Source: Phascolarctobacterium_A sp902463975
Lineage (GTDB): Bacteria > Bacillota > Negativicutes > Acidaminococcales > Acidaminococcaceae
NCBI RefSeq assembly: GCF_902463975.1
Contig: NZ_CABQHJ010000001.1
Span: 1 to 64,000, forward strand
DNA length: 64,000 bases
Reading direction: 5' to 3'
The translations under genes were made by a program, and so were the position numbers. The notes below the pieces were generated by a model. It saw only the letters and a list, made by a program, of their open reading frames with translations, made no database searches and was not told the origin of the DNA. This document shows positions 18,814-26,922 of the stretch, in pieces. The first letter of the stretch is position 1. Every line of letters begins with the position of its first letter.

Positions 18814-18883
18814 TTTTTTCTAACGAATATTGTATGCGCACATTTTTCTATTCTAAAGCTACATTCCGAATGCAAAATAAGGA
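18814..18883. repeat. 70-bp diverged direct repeat, left copy flanking the RloAB cassette
   Basis: It aligns without gaps to 21110-21179 with about 50 of 70 identical bases by eye. The best conserved parts are CTAAC, GCG.ACATT.TTCTA, CTACATT and the final AAAATAAGGA. The two copies bracket the RloA/RloB-type gene pair in the same orientation. Confidence 0.6.
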
Positions 18884-18994
18884 ATTGGGAAACTTAACTA
18901 CAATCCTCAAAACAGATATTTTCATTAAGAAATAAATTAAATTACTACTAAATCTCACCACTTGCCTCTCTCCAATGCCAATCGCACTAAAAAT

Positions 18995-19020
18995 CCCCTT
19001 GACAAATCAATGGCAAGGGG
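18995..19020 (-). terminator. Intrinsic terminator after the RloB-like gene
   Basis: Stem CCCCTTG/CAAGGGG with a 12-base loop is followed on the minus strand by ATTTTTA. It lies 21 bp after the stop of the RloB-like gene. Confidence 0.8.
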
Positions 19021-19041
19021 ATAATACTGTATAAACTTATA

Positions 19042-19719
19042 TTATTTCAGATACGGAAGCAGCTTTTCTATTAGGCGATATACTTCTGTTCCGGGCGTTG
19101 ATTGAGAAGCCTTCTTGCCTTTATTGATATTGGCAAGCTTCTTGGCATTGCTAATAGCCTGCTCCATATAAGGTTCCAAAAGCTGGTACATATCAGATCT
19201 GTTTTTCTTATATTCACTTGTGTTTAATTTAGCCAGGCATGAACTGAGCTTTGCCCAATATTCCTGACGATGTAAATTTGAGTGAATAAACGAGAAATGC
19301 AGCAGGAACCATAGTTCAATGCATTGATTTGACCAAAGCGCGTGATAAGTAGTTTCTTCGTTACTATAAGTATGGCAAAGGTCGACAACCTTATCAATGT
19401 TTTGCGCAGGAAAATCGTCAGTATCATAGATAATCCATACGTGCTTATAGATATTGGAGCTTTTGGCAACTTTTTGCTTTACTTTCTGTAAAAGGTTGAG
19501 AGTATTATCACCTACACCGATGATATCTAACTGCACTCTGCCACGATATTTGCTGTTGATAGTGTTTTTGACACCTTGGAAGTAAGCCGGCTCTGTGCTT
19601 ATACCTTCGGTAGTTATAAGATGATACTCAGGTTGAATCTTTTTAGGTGTGTCACGTCTGGGCTTAAGCCAGGATTTCTTCAAGTCGCCTTTTTTCGGAG
19701 GTTTTAAGCTCATTGCCAT
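19042..19719 (-). CDS. RloB family protein
   Basis: This 225-residue protein has the RloB-domain pattern: TEGISTEPAYFQGV near residue 35 (the usual EG-x-TE-x-x-YF), WIIYDTDDFP near 95 with an acidic D-x-DD, and WSNQCIELWFLLHF near 130. The acidic motifs resemble a TOPRIM-type metal site, so a nuclease role is possible. Its start overlaps the end of the RloA-like ATPase by 10 bp. RloA/RloB-type pairs are found near restriction loci and resemble the two-gene abortive infection system AbiL (family knowledge). Its position as a compact cassette with its own terminator fits a defence unit. Confidence 0.82.
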   Translation of the reverse strand: MAMSLKPPKKGDLKKSWLKPRRDTPKKIQPEYHLITTEGISTEPAYFQGVKNTINSKYRGRVQLDIIGVGDNTLNLLQKVKQKVAKSSNIYKHVWIIYDTDDFPAQNIDKVVDLCHTYSNEETTYHALWSNQCIELWFLLHFSFIHSNLHRQEYWAKLSSCLAKLNTSEYKKNRSDMYQLLEPYMEQAISNAKKLANINKGKKASQSTPGTEVYRLIEKLLPYLK

Positions 19720-20918
19720 TCACCATCCTTCAGCATATTCTGCAAGTATGGGTCTGCACCGTAACGTCCTTCAAGATACTGCTTATCATAAGCTGCAGTA
19801 TTGTTGATACGCTCGTTGTTTTCTTTGCGGATCTCATAAAGTGAGTACAGCTCACTGCTGTGGTTATCTCCTTCAGCGGCAAACCAAATCTCATCACGGC
19901 GGTAAACAGTGTTTTTCATAGTTGCTATATCGTGAGAGGTGAAGATTAATTGCGCTCCATGCGTATTTAGCTTAGGATTTTTAAACAGAGCTATAATGTA
20001 ACGCAGCAGCTTCGGATGAAGCTTGGCATCTAATTCGTCAATAACTGCTAGCCGGCCTTCTGCTAAAGCCATCAGTAGTATTGGCAATGCAGCAATGAGC
20101 TTTTTAGTACCATCGGATTCATCTTTATAGGATAACTCGTAGGTTTTTCCATGCAGCGTCCTTTGCATGATAAGTTGCTTACTATCGTTGTCGTAGCGAT
20201 AGCCGTTGATATCAATACCCATATCATTTAAAGCACTGATAATTTGCCGGCGTATGGTTTTGTTATCAGACAGCATTATCTGTAATTCAGCTTCAGGATT
20301 AGCATAGCTGCGGATAATGCAGCTTTCAAACCATTTTTGAGCGTCATTGATGGCAGGAATATCATAGTTGATTGCTAAGAACGATAAGTAGGGCATCTTT
20401 GGATTTACATCTCTATTTATTGATGCTTTATTTATACTGGAGCCTAAAGTAATAACTTTTTCTTCACGGTCAAAAACATGGGCAGTGCGTTTGCCGCCTA
20501 TTTTTTTTCTGTCCAGTGCTTCGGCCATGATTTCATCATGAAGCATAGAAAGGTAATAGCGATACTCATAGCCATTGGTACGGAAGTAAAGCAGGAATTC
20601 TGTAGGCTCACTAGAGGTTTTTTCATCAAACAGGAAGGGCGTGCAAGATACTTTTTGCTGTACTATAAGCTTAGTACGAGTTTTTTCCATATCGTAGATG
20701 GGTTTTACCACGGTGGAGATAAGGCAGGTTAAAGCCTGCAGCATATTTGTTTTACCGCCGCCGTTAGGTCCATAGATAGCTGCTACAGGTAAAAGATTAC
20801 TCGCTGGCTTGCAGTAAATAATATTTTCGGCAAACTCAGGCAGATTAGCTGCCTGCATATCAAAAACTGTTTCATCTTTATATGATTTGAAATTTTTAAA
20901 TGAAAATTGACAGAGCAT
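19710..20918 (-). CDS. RloA-like AAA family ATPase
   Basis: This is a 402-residue ATPase of the AAA_15/AAA_21 type. I start it at the ATG at 20918 (MLCQFSFKNFKSYKD), which has an AAAGGAG site; the open frame runs further upstream without a ribosome site. Walker A YGPNGGGKTNML lies near residue 48, the signature SDGTKKLIAALP near 270, Walker B LAVIDELDAKLHPKLL near 290 and the switch FTSHDIATM near 325. It is the first gene of a two-gene unit with the RloB-like gene. A defence role by ATP-driven activation of RloB is inferred from family context. Confidence 0.85.
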   Translation of the reverse strand: MLCQFSFKNFKSYKDETVFDMQAANLPEFAENIIYCKPASNLLPVAAIYGPNGGGKTNMLQALTCLISTVVKPIYDMEKTRTKLIVQQKVSCTPFLFDEKTSSEPTEFLLYFRTNGYEYRYYLSMLHDEIMAEALDRKKIGGKRTAHVFDREEKVITLGSSINKASINRDVNPKMPYLSFLAINYDIPAINDAQKWFESCIIRSYANPEAELQIMLSDNKTIRRQIISALNDMGIDINGYRYDNDSKQLIMQRTLHGKTYELSYKDESDGTKKLIAALPILLMALAEGRLAVIDELDAKLHPKLLRYIIALFKNPKLNTHGAQLIFTSHDIATMKNTVYRRDEIWFAAEGDNHSSELYSLYEIRKENNERINNTAAYDKQYLEGRYGADPYLQNMLKDGEWQ

Positions 20919-21109
20919 GAAATCAACTCCTTTCATGCTCATTGTAACATTAAAAACGCCAAAAATCAATTTTATAAGCCTGTTTAGAAAATATTTTACT
21001 GAAAACGGCATATAAAATTTCAAATTTGCTTTTTTACCTGCTACTAGAAGTGCGTTTAGGCGTTTTTCACCCAAAGTCTAAACTATTTGCATTGTTTAAT
21101 ATTCTATCA

Positions 21110-21179
21110 TTTTCCCTAACAAACATCATACGCGTACATTATTCTACTATACAACTACATTTAAAGCATAAAATAAGGA
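21110..21179. repeat. 70-bp diverged direct repeat, right copy flanking the RloAB cassette
   Basis: This is the partner of 18814-18883, in the same orientation and ending in the same AAAATAAGGA. Its last bases merge into the terminator of the MATE gene. Confidence 0.6.
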
Positions 21180-21196
21180 GCAGCTTGGCCGCTCCT
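21176..21196 (-). terminator. Intrinsic terminator after the MATE transporter gene
   Basis: Stem AGGAGC/GCTCCT with a 9-base loop lies 3 bp after the MATE stop. It is followed on the minus strand by TATTTTAT. Confidence 0.7.
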
Positions 21197-21199
21197 CAA

Positions 21200-22558
21200 T
21201 CATTCTTCATCCTTCTTTATCCTGCGCTGCAGCAAAACAAGACGCAACGACAAAACAACAGCACTGCAGATTACACCGATATCCAGGCTCTGCCAATAAG
21301 CAAAGGCACCATTATCGAACTTGTAATCCAAAAGCAGGCCCACCGGCAGGCAGATTGCCCAATAGGCCAGCATGCTGCACCAAAACGTAGCATTAACGTC
21401 CTTGTAGCCACGTAAAATACCCTGAATCGGCGCCGCTATTGCGTCGCCTCCCTGCCACATAATAGCGTAGATAATAAACACCTTCACCAGCTCAATAACG
21501 TGCGGATTCGTTGTATAAATGAGCGCAATATACTCGCGTGCCACCAGCTCCAGCGCCATATAAACCATAGCGATAAAAAGGCTCATCTCCAAGCCCAGCG
21601 CCGTATAATCACGCGCTCCCTGATAGTTTTTCGCACCATATTCAACGCCCACCACGATCGTCAGCGCCAGCGAGAAGCTCATGGGGAACATATAAATTAG
21701 CGAAGAGAAGTTAAGTGCCGCCTGATGCGCAGCAATAACCTCTGTACCGAATTTGGCAATAAACAGCGCCACAACGCCAAAAATGCTTGTTTCCATAAAA
21801 ATGGCCACGCCCATAGGCACGCCAATGCGCAGATATTCCGCTACCAGCTGCTTAGCAGGACGCACAAAGCCAAGCACATCATACTGCTTGAACGGTTGCA
21901 GCTTCGACACCACCACCGCGAACATCACCAAAAGCAGCCAAAAGGTGATTCCCGTTGCAACGCCGGCGCCAATGCCGCCCAGGCGCGGTAAGCCCAGCTT
22001 GCCGAAAATCAGCACATAGTTCAGGCAAGCATTCACCGGCAGCGCCAAAAGATAAATCTTCATTGAAAGCTTAGTATAACCCAAAGTATCTACAAGACTG
22101 CGCAGCGGCGTGATGAGAAAGAACGGCAAGACACCTATGCCCAAGCCGGCCATATACCAAAGCGCGATGTGATAAACCTCCGGTGCCAGGCCCATGCCCT
22201 GCAAAAACGACGGCAGAAAGATAACACCGCCGACAATTATCAGCACGGAAAAGGCTACGGCCAACAGCATGCCATGTCGTACTACTGTAGAGATTTTTTC
22301 TTTTTCACCTGCACCCAAAAGGTTGGCAATCAACGGCATCGCCGCCAGCAAAATGCCTGCAAAGCAAGTCTGCACCGGCATCCAGATATTACCGCCAATC
22401 GCAGCGCCGGCCAAATCAGCATCGCCAGCCTGACCGGACATACTGGCATCAAAAAAGTTCATGCCCATAATCGCAATCTGCGTGCCGATAATCGGCAGCA
22501 TCACGCTCAGCAGACGCTTAATCTTGTCCTTATAATCCTTGTGTAAAATTTTTAGCAT
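21200..22558 (-). CDS. MATE family efflux transporter
   Basis: This is a 452-residue inner-membrane protein with about twelve helices, of the NorM/DinF-type multidrug/toxin antiporter family driven by Na+ or H+. Early conserved parts are LPIIGTQIAIMGMNFFDASMSGQ and GAAIGGNIWMPVQ; the repeat half starts around YLRIGVPMGVAIFMETSIFG. I place the start at the ATG at 22558 after GGGAGTAAGG. A longer frame from 22606 would run through the terminator hairpin at 22593-22620, so it is unlikely. Transported compound unknown. Confidence 0.9.
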   Translation of the reverse strand: MLKILHKDYKDKIKRLLSVMLPIIGTQIAIMGMNFFDASMSGQAGDADLAGAAIGGNIWMPVQTCFAGILLAAMPLIANLLGAGEKEKISTVVRHGMLLAVAFSVLIIVGGVIFLPSFLQGMGLAPEVYHIALWYMAGLGIGVLPFFLITPLRSLVDTLGYTKLSMKIYLLALPVNACLNYVLIFGKLGLPRLGGIGAGVATGITFWLLLVMFAVVVSKLQPFKQYDVLGFVRPAKQLVAEYLRIGVPMGVAIFMETSIFGVVALFIAKFGTEVIAAHQAALNFSSLIYMFPMSFSLALTIVVGVEYGAKNYQGARDYTALGLEMSLFIAMVYMALELVAREYIALIYTTNPHVIELVKVFIIYAIMWQGGDAIAAPIQGILRGYKDVNATFWCSMLAYWAICLPVGLLLDYKFDNGAFAYWQSLDIGVICSAVVLSLRLVLLQRRIKKDEE

Positions 22559-22592
22559 ATCCTTACTCCCATTTTCCCTAATATAACAAAAG

Positions 22593-22620
22593 CCACACGG
22601 CTGCAAACACAGTCGTGTGG
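22593..22620 (-). terminator. Intrinsic terminator after the ABC-F gene
   Basis: Stem CCACACG.CTG/CAG.CGTGTGG with a 6-base loop and one G-T pair; TTTTGTTATATT follows on the minus strand. It separates the ABC-F gene from the MATE gene. Confidence 0.75.
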
Positions 22621-22703
22621 CGAAAAGATGACTATTGAATCAGAAAAAATCCACAACAATTTTTCAAATTTCATTTTAACAATAAGCAGCCTGCTTGTCA
22701 AGC

Positions 22704-24596
22704 TCAGTCTTCTGCTTCTGCCAATTCGGAAAGATATGCCCAGCGGTCCACCATCTCCTCCAGCTTTTGCTGCACTGCCTCCTGCTGCTTCGTTAAATCA
22801 GCCAGACGGGTAAAGTCACTGCCGCATTGGTTGATTTCCGCACCCAGCATTTTCAGCTCTGCCTCGCTGCGTGCAATCTCCTGGTCAAGACGCTCCAGCT
22901 CCAGGCGCTCGCCATAAGTCATTTTCTTCTTCGCAGGCTCTTCGGCAGGCTTTGCTGCAGCCACCGGCTTAGCCTTTGCAGGCTGCGCCTGCTGTGCGCT
23001 TTCCTCCTGCAGAGCTTCTGCATAATCGCTGTAGCCGCCGATATAAGGCTTAATGCTGCCATCCTGCTCCAATGCGAAAATCTTTTGCGCAAAGCGGTCG
23101 AGGAAGTAACGGTCATGGGACACGGCGATAACCGCACCGGCAAAGCTGTCGAGATAATCCTCCAAAACAGAAAGCGTAGGGATATCCAGATCATTCGTCG
23201 GTTCGTCCAAAAGCAGTACGTTCGGTGCCGTCATCAGCACGCGCAACAGATACAGACGGCGTTTTTCACCGCCACTGAGCTTGGACACCGGCACCCATTG
23301 CAGCTCCGGCGGGAAGAGGAAGCGTTCCAGCATCTGCGCCGCACTTATACGCTGACCGTCGGCCGTTTCAATATAATTATTCGCTTCCTTAATATATTCC
23401 AGTACACGCATATTGCTGTCCGGAAACTCGCTGTGCTGTGCAAAATAACCAATCTTCACAGTCTGGCCCACGCGCATTTCGCCGCTCGTAGGCTGCAGCT
23501 TACCGGCGATAATATCCATCAGCGTTGATTTGCCTGCGCCGTTAGGACCGACGATACCGATGCGGTCGTTACGCAGCAAGATATAGCTGAAATCCTTGAT
23601 ATAATCCTTGCCGTCCCACACCATGCCGATATCTTCCAGCTCAATAATAGTTTTGCCAAGACGACTGCTAACGGAGGACATCTCCAGATTCGCTTCCGTC
23701 TTGACGTTCTTTACTTCCGCTTCAATCTGAGCAAAGCGCTCCACGCGGTCCTTCTTTTTGGTACGACGTGCTTCCGCGCCACGACTGATCCATGCCAGCT
23801 CACGACGATAGATGTTGCGCAGCTTTTGCGCAGCAGAGGCCTCCGCAATACGGCGTTCCTCACGCTTTTGCAAAAACAGGCTGTAGTTACCGACATAAAC
23901 ATAGCCCTTGCCTCCATCTATCTCCAAAGTGCGGTTAACTACACGGTCAAAGAAATAACGGTCATGGGTTACCATCAGCAAAGCGCCCTTGCGCGCCAAC
24001 AGCTTTTGCTCCAGCCAGGCAACAGTAGCGTTATCCATATGGTTGGTAGGCTCGTCTAAAATCAGCAGATCCGACGGACGCACCAGCACGCCTGCCAAGG
24101 CCACACGCTTGCGCTGGCCGCCGCTCAGCTCGCCCATCTGCTGCTGCAGATTAGTGATACCAAGCTGCGTAAGCACAGCCTTCGCTTCGCTTTCCAACTG
24201 CCAGGCGTATTTATCATCCATCTGCTGCTGCAAATCAAGCAAATGCTTCTGCAGCTTTTTTTTATCAGGCTCCGCTGCAGACTGCTCCACCGCAGTTTCG
24301 TAATCGCGCAACAGCACCATCAGTGGGGAATCACCTTTAAAAACCTGCTCCAATACAGTTGCATCTGCCTCAAACGGCGGGTCCTGCGGCAGATATTCCA
24401 TCACTACGCCGCCTGGAATCGTCAGCTTGCCGTCACCGGCCTCATGACTGGCAATCATGCGCAGCAAGGTACTTTTACCAGTGCCATTGACACCGATAAT
24501 ACCATACTTGTCGCCCTCTTCTACGTTAAAGGTAATATTTTCAAACAACAATCTGTCGCCATAGCTGTACGACAAATCCTCTGCACTTAAAATCAT
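22704..24596 (-). CDS. ABC-F family ATPase (Uup-like)
   Basis: This is a 630-residue soluble protein with two ABC ATPase domains and no membrane part, as in ABC-F translation factors. The first Walker A GVNGTGKST lies at about 36-44 with signature LSGGQRKRVALA near 160 and DEPTNHMD. The second Walker A GPNGAGKST lies near 350 with LSGGEKRRLYLL and DEPTNDLD. The linker between them is rich in Arg/Lys. A C-terminal coiled coil (about 555-630, MTYGERLELERLDQEIARSE region) is typical of Uup. Likely role: ribosome-associated relief of stalling or tolerance of branched DNA; drug resistance is not implied. Confidence 0.9.
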   Translation of the reverse strand: MILSAEDLSYSYGDRLLFENITFNVEEGDKYGIIGVNGTGKSTLLRMIASHEAGDGKLTIPGGVVMEYLPQDPPFEADATVLEQVFKGDSPLMVLLRDYETAVEQSAAEPDKKKLQKHLLDLQQQMDDKYAWQLESEAKAVLTQLGITNLQQQMGELSGGQRKRVALAGVLVRPSDLLILDEPTNHMDNATVAWLEQKLLARKGALLMVTHDRYFFDRVVNRTLEIDGGKGYVYVGNYSLFLQKREERRIAEASAAQKLRNIYRRELAWISRGAEARRTKKKDRVERFAQIEAEVKNVKTEANLEMSSVSSRLGKTIIELEDIGMVWDGKDYIKDFSYILLRNDRIGIVGPNGAGKSTLMDIIAGKLQPTSGEMRVGQTVKIGYFAQHSEFPDSNMRVLEYIKEANNYIETADGQRISAAQMLERFLFPPELQWVPVSKLSGGEKRRLYLLRVLMTAPNVLLLDEPTNDLDIPTLSVLEDYLDSFAGAVIAVSHDRYFLDRFAQKIFALEQDGSIKPYIGGYSDYAEALQEESAQQAQPAKAKPVAAAKPAEEPAKKKMTYGERLELERLDQEIARSEAELKMLGAEINQCGSDFTRLADLTKQQEAVQQKLEEMVDRWAYLSELAEAED

Positions 24597-24661
24597 TTTA
24601 CTTATCTCCCTGTAAAAAATTTACACTCTAAAATTATAACACGCCTGCGGATAAAAGTAAA

Positions 24662-24688
24662 AAGGACGAACCGCCAAGGCCCGTCCTT
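24662..24688 (-). terminator. Intrinsic terminator after the barstar gene
   Basis: Stem AAGGACG/CGTCCTT is followed by TTTACTTTT on the minus strand, 7 bp after the barstar stop. Confidence 0.75.
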
Positions 24689-24695
24689 CGTATTG

Positions 24696-24965
24696 CTATT
24701 TCACTGTTACCTGTAAATTTTTGTTTTCCTCCGCTGCGTCCTGCAATACCTGCAGCAGCTGCTCGCCATACCAGCCCAGCTTTTCATTATCCGTAACGTT
24801 GGCAGGCACAATGATCTGCGTCGGCTCGGCAATTTCTGTCAGGCAATCATACAACGCGTCTAAATTGGCACCATAGTACACAGGTAATGCCAGCGCGCTG
24901 CGCAGATATTTATGCAGCGCAGACACAGATGTCATGCGCTCAAGGTCTAATGTGATTGTTCTCAT
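24696..24965 (-). CDS. Barstar family ribonuclease inhibitor
   Basis: This is an 89-residue cytoplasmic protein with the barstar core: LHKYLRSALALPVYYGANL followed by DALYDCLTE. The Tyr and the two Asp that plug the barnase active site (Y29, D35, D39 in barstar numbering) are present, while the Trp next to D39 is Tyr here. I start it at the ATG at 24965 after AAGGAG; the open frame continues upstream into the barnase gene without support. It lies 10 bp downstream of the barnase-like gene, so toxin and inhibitor share one transcript ending at the terminator at 24662. Confidence 0.93.
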   Translation of the reverse strand: MRTITLDLERMTSVSALHKYLRSALALPVYYGANLDALYDCLTEIAEPTQIIVPANVTDNEKLGWYGEQLLQVLQDAAEENKNLQVTVK

Positions 24966-24975
24966 AATAATCTCC

Positions 24976-25506
24976 TTATTTTCCGTAAAGCTTGCTGAAG
25001 GACTTGTAGTGATCACCGGTATAGTAAATCAGACCATCGTTGGAAAAGACAATTCGCTTCGCGTTACGATTGCCTTTCACATAATCAATGTCGCATTCCT
25101 TCCAGTTGCGGCCGTTTTTCTTAGGCAGCTTGCCTTCGTAATTGCCGTAGCGGTCGCCGCCGATGGATTTACCCGGCGCAACCTTGTCGAGTGTGCCTTT
25201 TGTCTGCCAGCCCAGCTTTTTGGCTTCGTTTTTCGTAATATAGTTGTGCGGCAGACGCTTATATTCGTTGATATAGGCAGCAACGTGCTCCTTATCGGTG
25301 TAGGCAGCGCTTTCGCTGATTTTGATTTTGCCGCTGTTGGCCTTGACGTTGGCCGCAGTGTTCTGGCCATTGTTGCTCTTGGTTGTATTAACAGTTGTTG
25401 TCTGGGTTGTCTGTTTATCGTTGGTCTTAGGGCTATTACTGCCGCAGCCGGCAATTATGCTGACGCTAAGCAGCATCGCCAGGAAGAACGCTAAAAGTTT
25501 TTGCAT
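24976..25506 (-). CDS. Barnase-like guanyl-specific ribonuclease, predicted lipoprotein
   Basis: This 176-residue protein has an N-terminal lipoprotein signal (KLLAFFLAMLLSVSIIAGC, Cys about 21), a Thr/Asn-rich linker to about 65 and a complete barnase domain. The landmarks match barnase: LPHNYITKNEAKKLGW, VAPGKSIGGDRYGNYEGKLP and GRNWKECDIDY (catalytic Glu), then the Arg pair in GNRNAKRI and the catalytic His in GDHYKSF. It should be exported and lipid-anchored, so it may act on neighbours or stay in the envelope. The downstream barstar protects the cytoplasm. An anchored barnase is unusual compared with the freely secreted Bacillus enzyme. Confidence 0.92.
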   Translation of the reverse strand: MQKLLAFFLAMLLSVSIIAGCGSNSPKTNDKQTTQTTTVNTTKSNNGQNTAANVKANSGKIKISESAAYTDKEHVAAYINEYKRLPHNYITKNEAKKLGWQTKGTLDKVAPGKSIGGDRYGNYEGKLPKKNGRNWKECDIDYVKGNRNAKRIVFSNDGLIYYTGDHYKSFSKLYGK

Positions 25507-25521
25507 AAGGATGCTCCTTTC

Positions 25522-25992
25522 TTAAAAACCACCATCATTATAAGCTCTTGCGATTACATACGAAGGCTCATAATAGGCGCTGGCATTATAATTATCAATC
25601 ACTTCGCAAATAGGATTATTATATACCCGCCGCATGCCCTGAACGTAATCTTCATCAGGCTGCAATGTAGCAAGAATAAGACGCGTATATACCTTGCCCA
25701 TCGCAGTAGCCGCCGGAATCTGCTCGCATAAATTCTTATCAACCGCAGTGATATCAAAAGTACCCTGCTGCAGGTTATACTCTGTAATCCAATCAGCTTC
25801 AACCTGCATGGGATTAACGCTGTGCAGCACGTTAGCCACGCTGATTAAATGACGCAGCTCAGCCTCTCCTATGGTATTAACTACATAAGCGTTATGTTGC
25901 TTTAGCTTACGGGCCACACGCTCCACCATATAACACATAAAGTACAAATCATTTTTTGTTATTTCTTCGTCAGGAAAGTAAAGGTTTGTCAT
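25522..25992 (-). CDS. Hypothetical protein coupled to DUF3990 gene
   Basis: This is a 156-residue soluble protein. I start it at the ATG at 25992, which overlaps the DUF3990 stop as ATGA and has AAGGAG upstream; the longer frame lies inside the DUF3990 gene. The N-terminal half (NDLYFMCYMVERVARKL, then ISVANVLHS and ADWITEYNL) resembles a small helical family I remember next to DUF3990 genes. The second half starts with MGKVYTRLI. Its role may be that of an antitoxin or accessory protein, judged from coupling only. Confidence 0.6.
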   Translation of the reverse strand: MTNLYFPDEEITKNDLYFMCYMVERVARKLKQHNAYVVNTIGEAELRHLISVANVLHSVNPMQVEADWITEYNLQQGTFDITAVDKNLCEQIPAATAMGKVYTRLILATLQPDEDYVQGMRRVYNNPICEVIDNYNASAYYEPSYVIARAYNDGGF

Positions 25993-26453
25993 AATGCATA
26001 ACTCCTTACAAACTGCAGCGTTGCCAGAGCACGCTCTGTGCAATAAACAATCTGGTGAGTGGGATATTTAAATTTTACCAACACCCAAAAGGCTTCTTTG
26101 GTAATACTGCCATCTACGTAGCTTTCAATATAATCCCAAATCGTATCATCCGCCATTGGCCCTTCCACAATATCATAATGGTGTTCAATGCCACGCCTGC
26201 AGGCAACAACAAATTCCAGCCATTCATCAGTCATAGTAGTAAATTTTAGGATATTCAGTGTGCTGTCAGGTTCATAGCTATAGATATTCACTACATGCTT
26301 ATTACGCTTAGTCAAAGCCCAACGCTGCGCTTGTTTTTCTAAATTGGTACAATAAAAGCCGTAGCCAAAATCTTTATAAAAGCCATTAGTTAATACTTGA
26401 GGATTTTTTACAATGACGTTACTGCCATGGTAAAGGGTAAGCATATCTGCCAC
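25989..26453 (-). CDS. DUF3990 family protein (ADP-ribosyltransferase-like)
   Basis: This is a 154-residue protein with GTG start after GGAGGTTTT. It has the DUF3990 pattern: LYHGSNVIVKNP at the N-terminus, DFGYGFYCTNLEKQAQRWA near 28-46, NIYSYE, and HQIVYCTERALATL near the C-terminus. The H...Y...(E/Q) order resembles ADP-ribosyltransferase folds, and DUF3990 members are thought to be toxins. It is translationally coupled to the next gene (4-bp overlap) and not to the barnase unit. It could be a toxin-antitoxin or antiphage bicistron; the ADP-ribosyltransferase reading is family inference. Confidence 0.78.
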   Translation of the reverse strand: MADMLTLYHGSNVIVKNPQVLTNGFYKDFGYGFYCTNLEKQAQRWALTKRNKHVVNIYSYEPDSTLNILKFTTMTDEWLEFVVACRRGIEHHYDIVEGPMADDTIWDYIESYVDGSITKEAFWVLVKFKYPTHQIVYCTERALATLQFVRSYAL

Positions 26454-26606
26454 GCTAAAACCTCCTTATTCTATACTTTCACTTAGCATATAAATCAATT
26501 ATAAACGCTCAGAATTATCATTGCTTTCTTCTCATTATATCATATACAAAAAATCGGCGCACCATATCATGATACGCCGCACAACCAAAAGTTCACAAGT
26601 AATTCC

Positions 26607-26635
26607 TTGAAAAAAACTATGCTTTATGTTATATT
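26607..26635 (+). promoter_or_regulatory. Sigma70-type promoter of antisense RNA, module copy 1
   Basis: TTGAAA (26607-26612), a 17-base spacer and TATATT (26630-26635) point into the 3' part of the small toxin gene. The equivalent element with the same spacing is present in module copy 2. Confidence 0.75.
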
Positions 26636-26641
26636 ATAGAT

Positions 26642-26730
26642 AAAGAAGACAACCGCCCACAAGGTGGGTTGCCGCTTAAATTAGGTTTGAAAAACCGCCT
26701 TGTAGCTGCAAATTACAGAGGCGGTTTTTC
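26642..26730 (+). ncRNA. Putative antisense antitoxin RNA, type I toxin-antitoxin copy 1
   Basis: This is a predicted transcript of about 90 nt from the promoter at 26607-26635 to the terminator stem AAAAACCGCC/GGCGGTTTTT (26690-26729). It runs opposite to the small hydrophobic toxin gene and overlaps the 3' end of its mRNA. The RNA starts with GACAACCG and a hairpin around CCCAC/GTGGG. The whole layout is repeated in copy 2 near 63.1 kb, which argues that it is selected. RNA ends are inferred. Confidence 0.7.
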
Positions 26731-26740
26731 TATGTCTAGA

Positions 26741-26827
26741 CTATCTGCTGTACTGAAAGATAAAAGTCAGCAATGCCAGAATGAACATGCCAAAAGCCAT
26801 CAGGTCTTTGAAATCATAGTTCCTCAT
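26741..26827 (-). CDS. Small holin-like toxin (type I TA), copy 1
   Basis: This is a 28-residue peptide with a charged start (MRNYDFKD), one membrane helix (LMAFGMFILALLTFIF) and a short polar tail. It matches the putative holin-like toxin families of Firmicutes type I systems. The ATG is preceded by GAGGTGATGTCT, identical in copy 2. Unspaced frames run further upstream, but the ribosome site and the alignment with copy 2 fix this start. It should insert in the membrane and harm it if the antisense RNA is lost. Confidence 0.78.
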   Translation of the reverse strand: MRNYDFKDLMAFGMFILALLTFIFQYSR

Positions 26828-26894
26828 AGACATCACCTCGATTCTCTTAGAGAATTTCGGCAATGCCACCCCGTAAACGGTTGTCTTAAAACAT

Positions 26895-26922
26895 ATTTTA
26901 ACATATAAAACAAAACATACAA
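26895..26922 (-). promoter_or_regulatory. Candidate toxin promoter, module copy 1
   Basis: On the minus strand TTGTAT, a 16-base spacer and TAAAAT lie about 70 bp before the toxin start. The -35 box sits in one arm of the terminator at 26915-26955. The predicted mRNA would begin near the GACAACCG that matches the antisense RNA 5' end. Confidence 0.55.

Larger units (their letters stand above)
18634..19041. other. 408-bp gene-free stretch between the LTA-synthase-like and RloB-like genes
   Basis: It holds the promoter side of the LTA-synthase-like gene, one copy of a diverged 70-bp repeat (18814-18883) and the terminator of the RloAB unit (18995-19020). The rest is AT-rich with several TTTTT and AAAAA runs and no plausible gene. 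Confidence 0.6.

Noticed and set aside
22559..22606. Longer N-terminus for the MATE transporter
   Set aside because: It would be encoded by the terminator of the ABC-F gene and lacks a ribosome site, while the ATG at 22558 has one.
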